64,000 bases of DNA from Bryum argenteum (GCA_037043015.1 CM073323.1:26192758-26256757); one strand, 5' to 3'; shown: positions 34,101-45,488, counted from the stretch's first letter. The notes: generated from the sequence alone by a model not told the origin. A program made the numbers and translations.

Positions 34101-34686
34101 GAATAAGTACAAATGGAAAGGCGATGATAATGTGTGTGATGGTTATTTTGAATGTATCATAAAGAATTGGAAGATTGGAAGTGAGAATGTTAACCGGAAG
34201 AACATCGCAATTGCCATTGATTCCAAAAATCTCAAGAAATGAATGAGCAAAGGCACGCTTGTGGAGGTGGTTTGACTTTGGTCCAATGGATCGAATGAGT
34301 GTTCCATCCACATCGAAGGTTATTAGAATAGGTTTAGGGTTTCTTATTCCCCTAGTTGACTTGCAAAGATCTATAACAACAAAATTTATGTTTGGCCATG
34401 TTCAAAAAAAAAATTGTATACGACTTCTAGGTTAATTTTTTTTTTTTTCGAGAGTCTCGTTGTAAGACATTAGTGTAATATCACACCTACATTAATGTAT
34501 ATAGAGAGACCAACTTCCATTACTTCCATTATCTCTACAACATAAAACTTGAACTCTATCTTGATTGTTGACATCAGTTTTACAAGACATTTTGGGAATT
34601 AAGTAGTAAGAATAAGAGCAAACCAGGTTTCATATATTGAAACACGATGAAGTTGAAAAACTACCTTTACGATTTGAACAATCCAT
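31192..34686 (-). CDS. HAD-superfamily phosphatase
   Basis: Seven exons on the minus strand, 34686-34665, 34370-34195, 33550-33485, 33198-33046, 32654-32569, 31639-31531 and 31386-31192, all GT-AG and in phase, give 268 aa. The haloacid-dehalogenase motifs appear in order: motif I FDVDGT (nucleophile Asp), the cap region with HGKTD and LELLPGVQTLLE, motif II VTGN, motif III Lys in GWMKME, a QPNFGGFGSD segment and motif IV HVGDTPAD. This is a subfamily I (cap C1) small-molecule phosphatase, like phosphoglycolate phosphatases; the substrate is unknown. The 22-bp first exon is the least sure part: without it no in-frame ATG precedes motif I. Introns 3, 4 and 5 each contain a different MITE. Confidence 0.85.
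32156..32370. mobile_element. foldback MITE, family D copy 2, in HAD intron
   Basis: A 215-bp hairpin element matching 25326-25589, starting ACTAGAAAAAAGAGGGTTTTG and ending CAAACTCCCTCAAATTGTAGT. It lies in the 929-bp intron between HAD exons 5 and 6. Confidence 0.82.
32450..32590. repeat. tandem duplication of the HAD exon 5 donor region
   Basis: Two units of about 70 bp, each with TACATAAACCCTAACAAAA and CACACCCTCCAAA. On the gene strand each unit carries a TTTGGAGGGTGTG-like 5-prime splice site, so the true donor (32568) has a decoy copy about 70 bp into the intron. Confidence 0.75.
32742..33040 (-). mobile_element. family B TTAA-type MITE, copy 2, in HAD intron
   Basis: Starts CCCTGAAATGCCC next to TTAA (32738-32741) and matches the 37139-37491 element in reverse orientation. 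Its other end stops at GTTGAGTACAGTGAGATC, only about 5 bp from the donor of HAD exon 4 (33045), so roughly 50 bp of the element are missing there. Confidence 0.8.
33289..33449. mobile_element. 161-bp MITE, family C copy 2, in HAD intron
   Basis: AACACCTATTTCGTTATAATG at the left and CATTATAACGAAATACGTGTT at the right. Same length as copy 1 and reversed relative to it. It fills most of the 286-bp intron between HAD exons 3 and 4. Confidence 0.87.
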
Positions 34687-35708
34687 TATCAATCCACTTG
34701 AGTTGCTATGTAATCTTGAGTCACACGATTATGTAAAATGTCTCAAAGCTAAAGCTTTGATATCTTATTTGTCAGAAGCTAATTTTAGTTTTTCTATCTC
34801 AAAAACATGACTATGAGTGAAACCTTGTTCAAAAATCTTAATATGCTTCAAATGGCATTGAAAAATGTTCATTTTGATCAAATGGAATGGATGACGAAGT
34901 CATGAATAATCAAATGTGGATATATTGACTTATTCTTCTATATTGAATTGAATTATATGGATTTCTTCATCTATAGTGAATTCTAAAATATTTCTTGGAT
35001 GAAGATAAAAAGTTGGAACATGCTCAATATTAGTGTTTCATTATACTAAAAGACACTAAAAAGACATCTTCATAGAAGTTGACGGTTGGAAACTTTGAAA
35101 GTTTGTGAATACTCAAATAATACAATACTTCAAACCAAGCTTTATTCAAATAATGTACTTCATTTATTTTATTGAGGATGAAACAAAGGACTTTAATAAA
35201 TTTTAGAGTGAAACTTAAATTTTGATATCAGTTGTTGAGCTTTTCCTTCCTATTCCACTTGCCACGCACCACAAATTGTCTTGTTAGCTACTCATTCACA
35301 CTTAACTGCACCTCAACTAGAAGTTCCTAATTCTCAAAAATTTCTCATTATATCTTTTTCCTAGTCTTGGACGCGTTCACGAAGTCTGAGCAAACTTTTA
35401 AGCCGCACAACAATTTGTAGCAGATGTTTCTTTCGCCATAAGATTGTAAAAGTAGGCACAATCAATTATTGCAACACTAGTTCATGCCTGCCTGATTAAA
35501 GAACAAAATTATTCTTGTTACTTTCTAAAGGACCAACATTTCATCATTGATAATGTACAAAAACATGAGGTGGTGGAGTTTATTCTCTATGATAATAAAA
35601 GATAAAACCTCTTACTTGACACTAAGAGATTTCTAATCTATAAATTGAATTTCTTCATAAAGCTATTCCGTGATTTTCAAGAGTTAAACCTAAACTATAT
35701 ATAGATAA

Positions 35709-35747
<39 letters not shown>

Positions 35748-36462
35748 ACTCCACTCCATATATAAGATAAGTGGAATTCCATATCTTAGCACATCAAGAG
35801 CTCCATGAGCAAATATGTACTTTGAGACCATTGTTGTAAGTTAACAACTTACATTGATAATTGTGAAAACAATCGACTTTTAGAAATAGAACATAATACA
35901 CATATAATTGTAAAATCCACTAATTGTAAAATCCACAACTAAACTCCATATCATACAACATTCTACAATAAATTCTAAGGCAACTCCAGTTCAATACAAA
36001 AAACCAAACCATTCATCAAGAATTTCACAAACACAATTTTAACACAAAGGTTAGATAATAGAAGATACTCAAAACAACCTAAACAAGCAGACCTTACTCA
36101 AATCTTCAAATAAAAAATTACATGAAACTTTCCATACCTGTCAAAAGTCACCGACACAAACTCAAATTCTCCACATTTATCTCATGCACAATCAATTGAG
36201 TTGCAAAGTGGGTTGAATGTATTGTTTTCAACAAAAACTATGTTCAAAGAGGACATTTTCATAAATACAAAATGGCAGTTGCAAGTCCTAGAAACTAAAA
36301 TAATCGAAAGAAGAGGGGGAAGTAGTATTGTTCCAATCTCCCCTTGTCCAGTGGCCATCGGGATATTAGCATTACAAACGGACAATTCATTCACGCCGGC
36401 TCCTTAGAAAGGGACCGGAGTTTCTATCTATCTAATCGAAAGAATTGGAAGGAGAGTGAGGT
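34687..36462. other. intergenic, very AT-rich
   Basis: HAD upstream region and beyond. Contains a TA microsatellite (35711-35745). No coding or RNA signal seen. Confidence 0.5.
35711..35745. repeat. (TA)n microsatellite
   Basis: About 17 uninterrupted TA units. Confidence 0.93.
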
Positions 36463-36810
36463 CTAAACTCGGGGTTCGGTGGTGGCGACAGGGGCGGTGG
36501 TGGTGGAGTCGGCGCCCGTGCGAGCGGCGTAGCGGAGCGCATCGGCCTGTTGGGCGCCGACCTCGCGAATGGCAGCCATTCTCTCCCCCGACTGCGCCTT
36601 GTCCTCTTTCGCGGTGGCGATGGCGTCCGCTCGGGCTTCCTTGTTCAAGGGATGCAGTAAGATTTTACCGACTGCGCGTGCGTTGAAAGCCGCGTGGTCT
36701 ACGATTTCGCGCGCACCTGATGTCGCGTTTATGATCTGCTCCTTCGCTGCTGCCTTCTGCTCCAGTTGCTTCGGACTCTTGCCCTCGTCGCTCGGCATCA
36801 TCCCCGCCAT
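36463..36810 (-). CDS. small alanine-rich hydrophilic protein
   Basis: A single frame of 115 aa, GC-rich in an AT-rich setting. The sequence is rich in Ala, Glu, Lys and Gln, with one predicted long amphipathic helix (KQLEQKAAAKEQII) and a Thr/Pro-rich end. There is no signal peptide or membrane segment, and I do not recognise a domain. In-frame ATGs further upstream would add a Cys-containing stretch, but an AG at 36830 suggests a leader intron ends just before this start. Two perfect CCACGTGG boxes about 240-300 bp upstream, plus the hydrophilic composition, would suit a LEA-like stress protein; that is inference only. Confidence 0.6.
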   Translation of the reverse strand: MAGMMPSDEGKSPKQLEQKAAAKEQIINATSGAREIVDHAAFNARAVGKILLHPLNKEARADAIATAKEDKAQSGERMAAIREVGAQQADALRYAARTGADSTTTAPVATTEPRV

Positions 36811-37044
36811 AGCTAATCTTTCACACCTGCAAATGAAAAAATCTCTCGCCTGCAAAGGAAAAATGGAAAAATCTCTCGGCTGCTATCGAATTCAAAAGGA
36901 AATGGAAATTCTCTCGGATGAAAATTGATTCAAAAGGGAAATGGAGGCTCGCTCGGGTGCAATCGATGCAAAGGGAAATGGGAGAATACTCGGGAGAGAT
37001 CGGTCGGGAGCTCAAGGCTTGTGCCAGGTTGGCACAGTCCCGTT

Positions 37045-37116
37045 GGCGCCACCACGTGGTATGATTCGGGGTGTCCATGTGGCGGTTTTTTGTCGTTGTT
37101 GCCACGTGGTGCCGTC
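37045..37116 (-). promoter_or_regulatory. paired G-box/ABRE palindrome
   Basis: CCACGTGG occurs at 37052-37059 and again at 37102-37109. The surrounding GGCRCC/GGTGCC bases extend this into a 15-bp inverted repeat (37045-37059 and 37102-37116). The perfect G-box core is the target of bZIP and bHLH factors such as ABI5 and PIFs. It sits upstream of the 36463-36810 gene. Confidence 0.55.
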
Positions 37117-37138
37117 TGCTATGTGTATTATTCTTCAA

Positions 37139-37491
37139 CCCTTAAATGCCCAAGGAAGTCTGAGGGGCTTTTTTTCTGCTCTATGAGTCTCACTATACTC
37201 AACTTTTCAGTTGTATTTTGATTTCAAAGTGGTCACCTTCTTATGATGCATTCAAAAAGTGGAATTTTACAATTCAAATCATAATTTGTGTGAGTGATTT
37301 TGTGCTTTGAAAGGATTGGGGTAGGTAGGTTGGGGTTGTACATAACCTTGTAGGAGGTTACAAGCTTATCATTGATTGGTTCATTCATGATGCCCAAGTT
37401 CAAAAAGTGCACTATTCAAGATGCCCAAGTCCAAAAGATGTTGGGATCCAATTTTGGGCTGTCCATTTTAGATCCCAGGGGAATTTAAGGG
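37139..37491 (+). mobile_element. family B TTAA-type MITE, copy 3 (most complete)
   Basis: 353 bp with ends CCCTTAAATGCCC and GGGGAATTTAAGGG, right flank TTAA (37492-37495) and left flank TCAA (37135-37138). Termini and target resemble family A but the interior is different. Two further copies lie at 15569-15852 and 32742-33040. Confidence 0.82.
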
Positions 37492-37495
37492 TTAA

Positions 37496-38302
37496 TGGAC
37501 CAAGGGTGGGCTTTTTGAGTAAGTTGTTTCAAATTGGAATTGCTCATAGCAAGATGGTTGTTGAGGGAGGGTAAGGATATGACTTGCCCCTATTTGTAAT
37601 TGGGGGTTTTAGATTTTGAAAAGAGACTCTTGAATAGGAGTTATTTTTAATTTAAGCTCTTCAATTATTGTCTCAATAATGATAATAAAAACTCCTGTCC
37701 TTTTTCAAAGGGCCAACGTGATTAGAGTGTCTGTTCGTCGAGCCCAGCGACCTAAAACCCACCGGACAGAAGGACTCAGGTACAAGACTACTCATCCCTT
37801 TGAGGATTAGACACTATAGTAGCCAGGGGAACAAAAGTAACCATAAAATAGTCAGCCGACCACTGTTTAGGTTTGTCTTTGGTTATATTATGAGTTTTAT
37901 CGTGGGTATGGACACCAAGTTATGATTCCTGGTTGATTGGTAGGGACATTAAGACACGTGGAGGCGGTCTGGGTTCGATACTCGGTGTATCCGTTTGAGC
38001 GTTTGATGTGATTTACATGACTTGGTGTTGCTAGTGTATTTATACATAGGCAGGGGATTTGTACCAATCAATCGGCCTCATCCCATCTACATGAGACAAG
38101 TGTGACTTCTTGTAAAAAATTGCAAATCTACACAACAATAATATTGGCACATCATGTGATTTGATTATTTAAATTCTTATAACTCTAAAGCACAACATAA
38201 TACATCTCTATGTCTTTGAACATCCTTGCTACCATAATTTCTTGCTACCATAATTTGAGTTTCTAAATCACCATATTGAACTCAACATCTTACATACATG
38301 AA
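37496..38302. other. intergenic with a tRNA-like SINE candidate
   Basis: No gene. 37925-37990 contains CTGGTTGATTGGTAGGGA (A-box-like) and GGGTTCGATACTC (B-box-like, near-perfect GGTTCGA) with tRNA-like spacing, so a SINE head or decayed tRNA gene is possible. Confidence 0.4.
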
Positions 38303-39721
38303 CTAAGTGCAGTCATTTAACACGGTTGGTACATGAGCAGCTATCATTTCAATTCCAAAACAGTGCTTCATGGTAAGAACTATTGTAGAAGTCGAAATAA
38401 CAGCCAACGATACTACAACAATGTTGATAGAAATCTGCATCTTCATTGTTACAAAGACGAATTAGCTGTGCCTACCTTCGATTCAAGGTCCCGTGTCTTG
38501 GCCTGCATCCAACACCATCAACTTTGTTCAAAAGAAGAAGTACAAAACTTCACACATGGAGCTTACCACGACCACCTATACTTCAGAATGTAAAAGTATT
38601 CACCGACACCTTGTTGTCCGGAATACTTCGATACAGAATCGGAAAAGCCCATGTTGCAAAAAAGAAGAAAGCATTTGAATTCAGTTGCTAAAAATTACCT
38701 GAAATGCTTGTGAGCGTCTTAGAAGAGGATCAAGACGAAGAGCAGTAGCAAGAGCATCTAAAGCAGGCTCAACTTGGCCCATTGCAGATAACGCATCCGC
38801 CTGACGCACAAAAGCCTGCAAGACCACCACTATGTGTTCATTGCATTAAAAAGACTAGAAAAGCAATCAAGATTACAATTCTGTACCTGAGCCCACTTGG
38901 GAGCGATTCGTTGAGCCTCTTGTGCGTCTTCCAAGGAGCCCTGGAAGTTCCCCTGAGCTAATCTCAATGCAGATCTGCAACAACCCAGAGTTTCAGACAG
39001 CATGACGAAGAATATTGACCGCAACAATTTAGAGGATGTAAGAAAGGACCTGTTGGCGTATATGAAGTGCAATCCTCCGCTTGGACTCAAATCAATTGCC
39101 TGCATAAGCAACAATGAATCTTGTAAATGAGTGGGAGGAGTATCACACGTATCTTTCTGGAGAAAAGGGGGAGCAGATACCTCTGTATAAAGCTCCTCAG
39201 CTTCTGACAGGTTACCTCTTTCAAACGCTTTGTTGGCCAGCTGCTTCAACCCCAGAGCCTTGAGATTTTTTTCTGGATTTGAAGCTCCACATTCTAGAGC
39301 TAGAAGACGAGCAGCGTGCGCCGCAGTATTGCAGTGGCTCACCACAACCTCTGCGGGAAGGATCACCAAATTTGGACCATTGCCACATCTTCCTGCATTC
39401 CATAATTCAAATCAGCATATCGTATGATCCGATGTCACATTCATTGACAAAGATCGAGAATGAGCACTTACCGAGACAACTGCATGATTCCACTGTTACA
39501 TTCGGCGGTGCCAAACTTCGAATCACGTCCAAAGTCTCCAAGCTCCCGCTCTTTTTGCATGTCGTGTTGATGCAAACCCTGATCTCATGCTGCCCTTCCG
39601 TTGTTGCATTGGCCCTCACTCCAAAAACCCTAGAATGTCTCGGGTGATTGTATATGCACCCGTGTTCTTGATGAAAGACGAGGAACTGACCACCTCTATG
39701 AATCATTCCAGCTGCTGCCAT
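38303..39721 (-). CDS. thioredoxin-like [2Fe-2S] ferredoxin with TPR domain
   Basis: Seven exons on the minus strand, 39721-39472, 39392-39181, 39099-39050, 38974-38887, 38815-38699, 38502-38476 and 38434-38303, joined in phase, give 291 aa. After a likely plastid transit peptide comes a thioredoxin-like ferredoxin unit with Cys ligands in the pattern C-x4-C (VCINTTC) and CSCLGRCG. A TPR superhelix follows: KQLANKAFERGNLSEAEELYTEAI, FIYANRSALRLAQGNFQGSLEDAQEA and AFVRQADALSAMGQVEPALDALATAL. Plants have such two-domain proteins, but I know of no settled function; electron transfer or Fe-S handling with TPR docking is the simplest guess. The last exon is least certain: it would add a hydrophobic membrane-like helix. 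Confidence 0.75.
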
Positions 39722-40822
39722 CTTTAATCTAGTTCACAATCCTCTCGTCAACTCTTAATTCCTACAAAATGGCTGAGAGAAAATAACAGCTCAGGATCAT
39801 CTCTCAAACTATCAAACAGAGGATCACGATAAGACCATTCTATCTTAATATTATGCGAATCCAACACTCCCAAGCATCAGAAACTCCTGAATTCTGGTTC
39901 TGCGAATCCTGCAAATTGTACTCTGTTTCGAAATTATGAGAATGCGATTGCGTCTTATACTGAAATGCATAGAAGGACATACTCAGCTGGTTCGGATTTC
40001 TACTCTTCGCTCCGCATTTGGAGACAAAATATAATGGTGAAATGCTCGCAAGAAATTGAATTATCTGAGAGTCAAGATTCCGCAGACGGGAAGCCGCAGA
40101 AATTCTAGAATTGCAGGCAAGGAAGCTTGAATTTCTCCTCTGAGGTTGAGTCCGAGTTTGGGGAAGAAGATCAGCGGTTACCGATCACTGTAACATGATT
40201 ACCTTTCACCGTGCGGCGGATAAAGCATTCCCCTAGAGGTCAAGGTCCGTCAACGGGGGATTGATAACCGGGATGCTGATTCACTAACTCCGATCAACTC
40301 ACTAATCACTTCACTAATGCTGGCTTGGTTTCCGCCTTCGGGGACACGGGATACTCTTCCATTGTCCTTGTCAATGCCTTGTGTTAGTGAATTTTGAGCT
40401 CGCTGTCAACCACTGGGGAAGGATGTGGCGTCTCTGAGGATCTTCTTCGATTTTGAATTGGCGCTTTTGGTTAGGTCAGCTGGTCACGGGGTTGTCGATT
40501 ACCACAATCGCGGATTCCTTTGGTGAAGAACGAGCTTACTGCTGCGGGCTACGGGCTACGGGGATTTTGACTGTTTTTATTGCGGATTCCTTTTATGAAG
40601 TTGGAATTGATCCTAGTATTTATTATTGTGAAGAGCGAGCTTGCTGCTGCACCATTCAAAAATCTGCATTCTAGCGGAGCTTATGTTTCTGAAACGCGAA
40701 TGGCGTCAATTGGCGATTCTTCGATTTTAAATCTTTCCGATGCTTGTAATCTAGTTATGAATTGATCAAGGAGAGGATTCTGTGTTGAATTGTAGTGGAA
40801 GTCGAATTAGGGTTTAGGAACG
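39722..40822. promoter_or_regulatory. divergent upstream region
   Basis: 1.1 kb between the divergent [2Fe-2S]/TPR gene and the exonuclease gene. Short direct repeats (GCGGATTCCTTT near 40511 and 40582; AACGAGCTT/GCGAGCTT) are present. There is no other coding signal. Confidence 0.4.
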
Positions 40823-43800
40823 ATGGAGATGGCAGAGAGTAGTGCTAGCGATGAGGAATCGTACTGGAAGCTTGTAATTCCGCGTGAGCGGATTTTATTC
40901 GTGCAGTCGCCGGGAACGGAGGAATTTGAGGTATTTCTGACGGCTATGGAGGAGGCCAGGATTGTGGCGATGGACGCGGAGTGGAAGCCAGTGAGGAGAG
41001 CGGGTGTGTCTCCCCGCGTTTCAATACTGCAAATGTCGTGTCGGATCAGGAAGGAGTCGAAAGCTTGGGCGACGATGGAGAAGATTTTACTGGCGAGGAG
41101 GATTAGGGCGGAGGTGGAGGAGAGCTTCCAGGCTAAGAAATCGGAAGTGGAGAAGCAGAAAGACGATCTTCAGAAGCAGCAAGAAAAGCTACAGAGGGAG
41201 CGCGAGGAGATGCAGAAGGAGATTGAGCTGGAGAAGCGGAAAGTGAGAAGGGACAGGGAGAATTTGAAGAGGGAGAGAGCAGAGAAGAAGCGGAGAGACA
41301 AGAAAGAGAGAGAAGAACTACTATTAGAGAAGGCTAGTCCGAGAAAAGAGCGTGAAGCAGAGGACGTTGTTGACGAGCGTCCCGCGCTTACAAAACTCCA
41401 GGATGGCTTGAAAGATCTTGTTCTGGGAAGGAATGCCGAAATTTCTGGAGTGGCAGCGGATCTCGCAGGAGGTGGCCAGCAATTTACCGACAATGATGTG
41501 ATTACTCCGAATGTCAACACTGAGGACCCGGAGCAGAACATAGACAATCTGCTTGATGTACTCGCGCAGGCACAGAAGGAATTGATGAAACACCAGGAGG
41601 GTGAACAGCATACAGATTCTACAGAAGCCAGATTAGAGACACTTAGTAAGGACGATAATCCGGAGCCTGAAACGAATTATGCCTTTCCTGCTAGTAAAGA
41701 CCTAATTACAGAAAATGGATTGATAAGCAGAGATACTGAAGTTGAGGATCGAAAAGTGAAGGAATCTTTCGAAGAGAAAGCGAGAAATTCTGAAAGGGGT
41801 GAAGAATTGCAAACAGCGCCACCACGAGCTGACGGTGGTGTAGGGGAGACGGAATCCAAAAGCTCCATCGAGCAAGTTACAGATATAGACTCTGAAGAAG
41901 GGGATACCTCTGATAGTGATCAAGTGTTTTCGGACGCTGGGGAGAACGAATTTGATGTGGACGAGGAAGTTACAGAACCGGCACCAGAGCTTGTTCACAG
42001 CAATGATGGAAAAGGACTCACAGAGGAAGAGAGGGAGATTTTTCGAGGAGAGGAAGTTATTTTCATCTTGGATATGCTTGCTCTTTCAGCTGCTGACTTT
42101 GCACTCCCGATGAAGAAGATGTTGTGCTCATCTAGGATCTTGAAGCTGGGCTTTGAGTTTAAGAATGATCAACTTCATTTAGCTGCCTCTTTCCCAGATG
42201 CCATTGGCTGCTTCGACAAGGTCGTTGCTTCAGCTTCTAATCTCGTGTTGAGTGCATCCGGCTTGTAGCAGATATTCCTTTTTGTGTCTTACTGATTGCT
42301 CTTAGTTTCAAGATAGCTGATGTCGACTTCCGTGGTCACATTACAATCAGTCGAGATGGTAGCATAACGAATAGTATCTACATTTTTCTCAGTCAACTGA
42401 AGGTTCATAGTGACGTCCGTTGCAGGTGGAACCTTACATGGAAATCGCCAAGTTGTACAAACAGTTGATACACGCAAGTTCTGCCAGCATGAAGCACAAA
42501 GGGAAGAGGTTTGTTTTAGGAGGAACCTACAGTCTAACAGGGATCTCGAAAGCAGTTCTTGGGCACCCTCTACGTAAGGTACGAGTCTATCATGAGATTA
42601 CTTGAAATAAGTATGCAGAATCTTCGTGCGAGTTCACTGGCACTCTCAAAGTTGTAGGTGTGAACATCTGCATTCTGGTTAATTCTGAATGATGAAGGAT
42701 TTCTTATGTTTTAGTTGGGTATGTCTTGTGGCAGGATTCTCAGTGTAGTGACTGGGAGCAACGACCTCTTACGGATGATCAATTTTATTACGCTGCTGCT
42801 GATACTCATTGTTTACTTGCTATATTTGACGCGTTACTGTCCGACGCTTTAGCACTAATTAGCCCACCTCGAGCTCCTGCCGAAGCTGGCGATAAGCCAG
42901 GATTGACGATTCAACAGCGAGCACCGAGTCTTCGTGAAATTAGAGGAGAAGGGTTAAAATTTCTCACAGGTACGAGACGGGATGTCTGTCGTTGATTCAC
43001 TTAGTATAGCTTTCAGAATCATGACCATTTTGAAAAGGACCCTTGAGAAGTTGATTTGCATCACCACAACTTCTGGTATTTTTTGCTTTATTGGATTCCC
43101 TCAATCATTCTTTAACGACGATTTGACTCGTTGGTTTTTAGTAGGTGTATTCTATAACATGAAGATATCGCTCTGTTGATTCGTCTCTTGACCTTGTTCG
43201 CACCAACATGTTCTTGCAGGGTTGGATAAAATGCGAGAGACTTCTCCCGTTAGTCGCATCTATACTTCAAGGATGAGCACTGCTTCACAAATGGTAGAAG
43301 CCGCACTTCGACCCTCACCTCTGTCGTCTCCGCGTGAGCCTGTTGCGACTGACGAACAGCGGCATTCGGCTGAGAGGTTCTCCAAGTTTGTGAAGAAATA
43401 TTCAGACCGCTTGATGGTTAACGATTCGGGTCGCAGTAAGTCACATGCTCGTAGGCCGAGAGGTCGGCGAGCCAGGGAGGCCTTGAGGAATCCAGAAAAT
43501 AAAGATGAGCTGAATCTGGAATGGGCTGGACCTGCACCGTGGGACACAAGAATCGGCGGAGATGGGGTACCAAAATTCTTGTGTGATGTGATGGTGAGTT
43601 CATATCTGGACACCTACACGTCAGTTGCTAATCAAGTCCTCTTTACTGGCTTCTGTTGCAACCAGTAAGGTAACGTAGATTCTTCGCGAGCTGATTGGGA
43701 ACTGCTCTAGGTGGTCTGCACATCTTTATCAATGGATATAATTCATATCCGGGTCTTAGATGGTTGAGTGTGTGCATCGCAGATTCAAGGATTGGCTCGA

Positions 43801-45488
43801 CAGCTGCGTTGTATTGGTATTGATGCAGCTTCACCTCCGGGGAAGAAAAGTGATCCAAGGTATTGACTTTAATCTGCCAGTAGGCATGTCTGGAACCACA
43901 TGCATATCGCCTCGTATGTTTTCCGAGATTGAGAATTTCAGCCGAAGACCTGGTTTAAGAATAGTAGGGGCTGCACTGAATGTACTGTTGATAGTAGAGG
44001 AGATGTGCGTGGTCTTGCGATTCACGTCTGGTTCGAACTTGATGGATCACAGGCAAATGGTTGAGCAATCAGAAGCGGAAGGTCGTATATTGCTAACGAA
44101 GGACATCAAGCTGTTGCGACGGCGACTGATGCCCGAAAATCTGGCTTACTTTGTTAAAAGAAATGGAAAATGGGAACAGCTTGAAGAGGTACGTTTTAAA
44201 GAGAGATGTTGGCTGTTTGTTTGAAATAGCCTTACGTCTGCTTCAAGATTCAATGGCTCCCTGTGCTTCCGCTGAATCGGAATACGCCCTGTATCTTCTT
44301 TAACATCCTTGGGGTCGACACATCAGGTGATGAAGGTATTTCAGATCACGGTATCTGAATCAGAACTGTTGTCAAGATGTGTCAAGTGCAACGGAGAGTT
44401 CACGCCGAGGCCTCTTTCATCAAAAGAGGCCAAGGCACAAGCTCCTGCTTCGCAAGACATTCCACGATCCGTCCTCGAGTCTTGTGAGGAGTACTGGCAG
44501 TGCTCTGTATGCGGACATCTTTTCTGGCAGGTTAGTCCCTCAGAGTTCTTCATATTTAATCTAAAAAGCCCTTCTACTAGAATTCTCAATATATTTCGAG
44601 TATAAATGACCATGCTTCGATTACAGATGCGTGGATTTTTTTGGAGGCTCACGAGTCGGAAATATCGCTTTTTACAAACAATTTCGAGTGTATCAAGAGG
44701 AAGTGGATTCAATAACTGCCTTCCTTTTATACACGTGATAGAATGGTAACGATCAACCACCGTACTATCCATCAATTAAGAGCTAGTATTCTCTCCAGCA
44801 GCTGGAGAGACTATTGCAAAGCTCAGACTAGGAGTTTCTTGACCTCGCCTCCCTCTCAAAACTCGAACATTGAACCCCAGTAGAACGGCTTTTTTCAACT
44901 TTAGGTCAAACCTCATCGGGAAGAGTAACCCTATGATAGTATCTGCCTGCAGTGGTGAAACCACCACTTTGCTGGCATCCGAAGCTGGAGTGAAGCTTTA
45001 TGACCATCAAAGTCGCCTTACCTCTTCATGATTGGGTTCGGAAATGATACACTGAACGTCGATAAGTCATACCCCTAATTAATGAGTAGAGTAATGTTGC
45101 TGTCTCTGATCGTGTCCTGTCCAATGCAGTTACATCATTTCTTCAAAGAGCGGTTACGGTCTATAATTCACCCAGCTGACAGTGAAGAGGGGGCAACATC
45201 TGCACCTTGAGAAAAAACAATGTGTGCACGACGCTGACCCTCCTTTTCTGTTTCAAGTAGAGGATTCGAACGTCAGTCACATTCTAACGTTTTCCCACTA
45301 AATGTGGATCGCAGGGCTTCCAGTTCGATCGAGCCAAGCAAAAGTTCGCAGCTGTGTGTGTGAAGGCAATCCAGGAAGACTCAGCTCCAGAAGATGATGG
45401 TCCCATTGAACCTCTTGACATCGCTTGTGAGTTTCTGGAGGAGCCTGAGAAGGCATTTGCACTTTCTCATGGTTCATCAATGACCTAA
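40823..45488 (+). CDS. Mut7-like 3-5 exonuclease with Mut7-C domain and split exonuclease fold
   Basis: Eight exons, 40823-42220, 42426-42578, 42735-42969, 43220-43593, 43783-43859, 44053-44188, 44327-44530 and 45315-45488, join in phase to 916 aa. The DEDDy exonuclease domain has Exo I at residues 50-54 (MDAEW), the next strand SILQMSC (67-73), Exo II around LKLGFEFKNDQL (about 441-451) and Exo III YYAAADTHCLL in exon 3. Between SILQMSC and GEEVIFILDML (409) lie about 335 extra residues: a charged coiled coil (about 92-180), then an acidic disordered part. The C-terminal half is the PIN-like Mut7-C RNase domain (KFLCDVM, LARQLRCIGIDA, EGRILLTKDIKLLRRR) with a zinc ribbon (CVKC...CSVC). Relatives include nematode mut-7 and animal EXD3, which act in small-RNA pathways and RNA decay. 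Confidence 0.87.

Noticed and set aside
42221-42268. Stop of the first exonuclease frame at 42266-42268 as the true protein end
   Set aside because: The donor AAG/GTCGTT at 42220 joins in phase to an exon that continues the exonuclease domain; ending here would remove Exo III and the Mut7-C domain.
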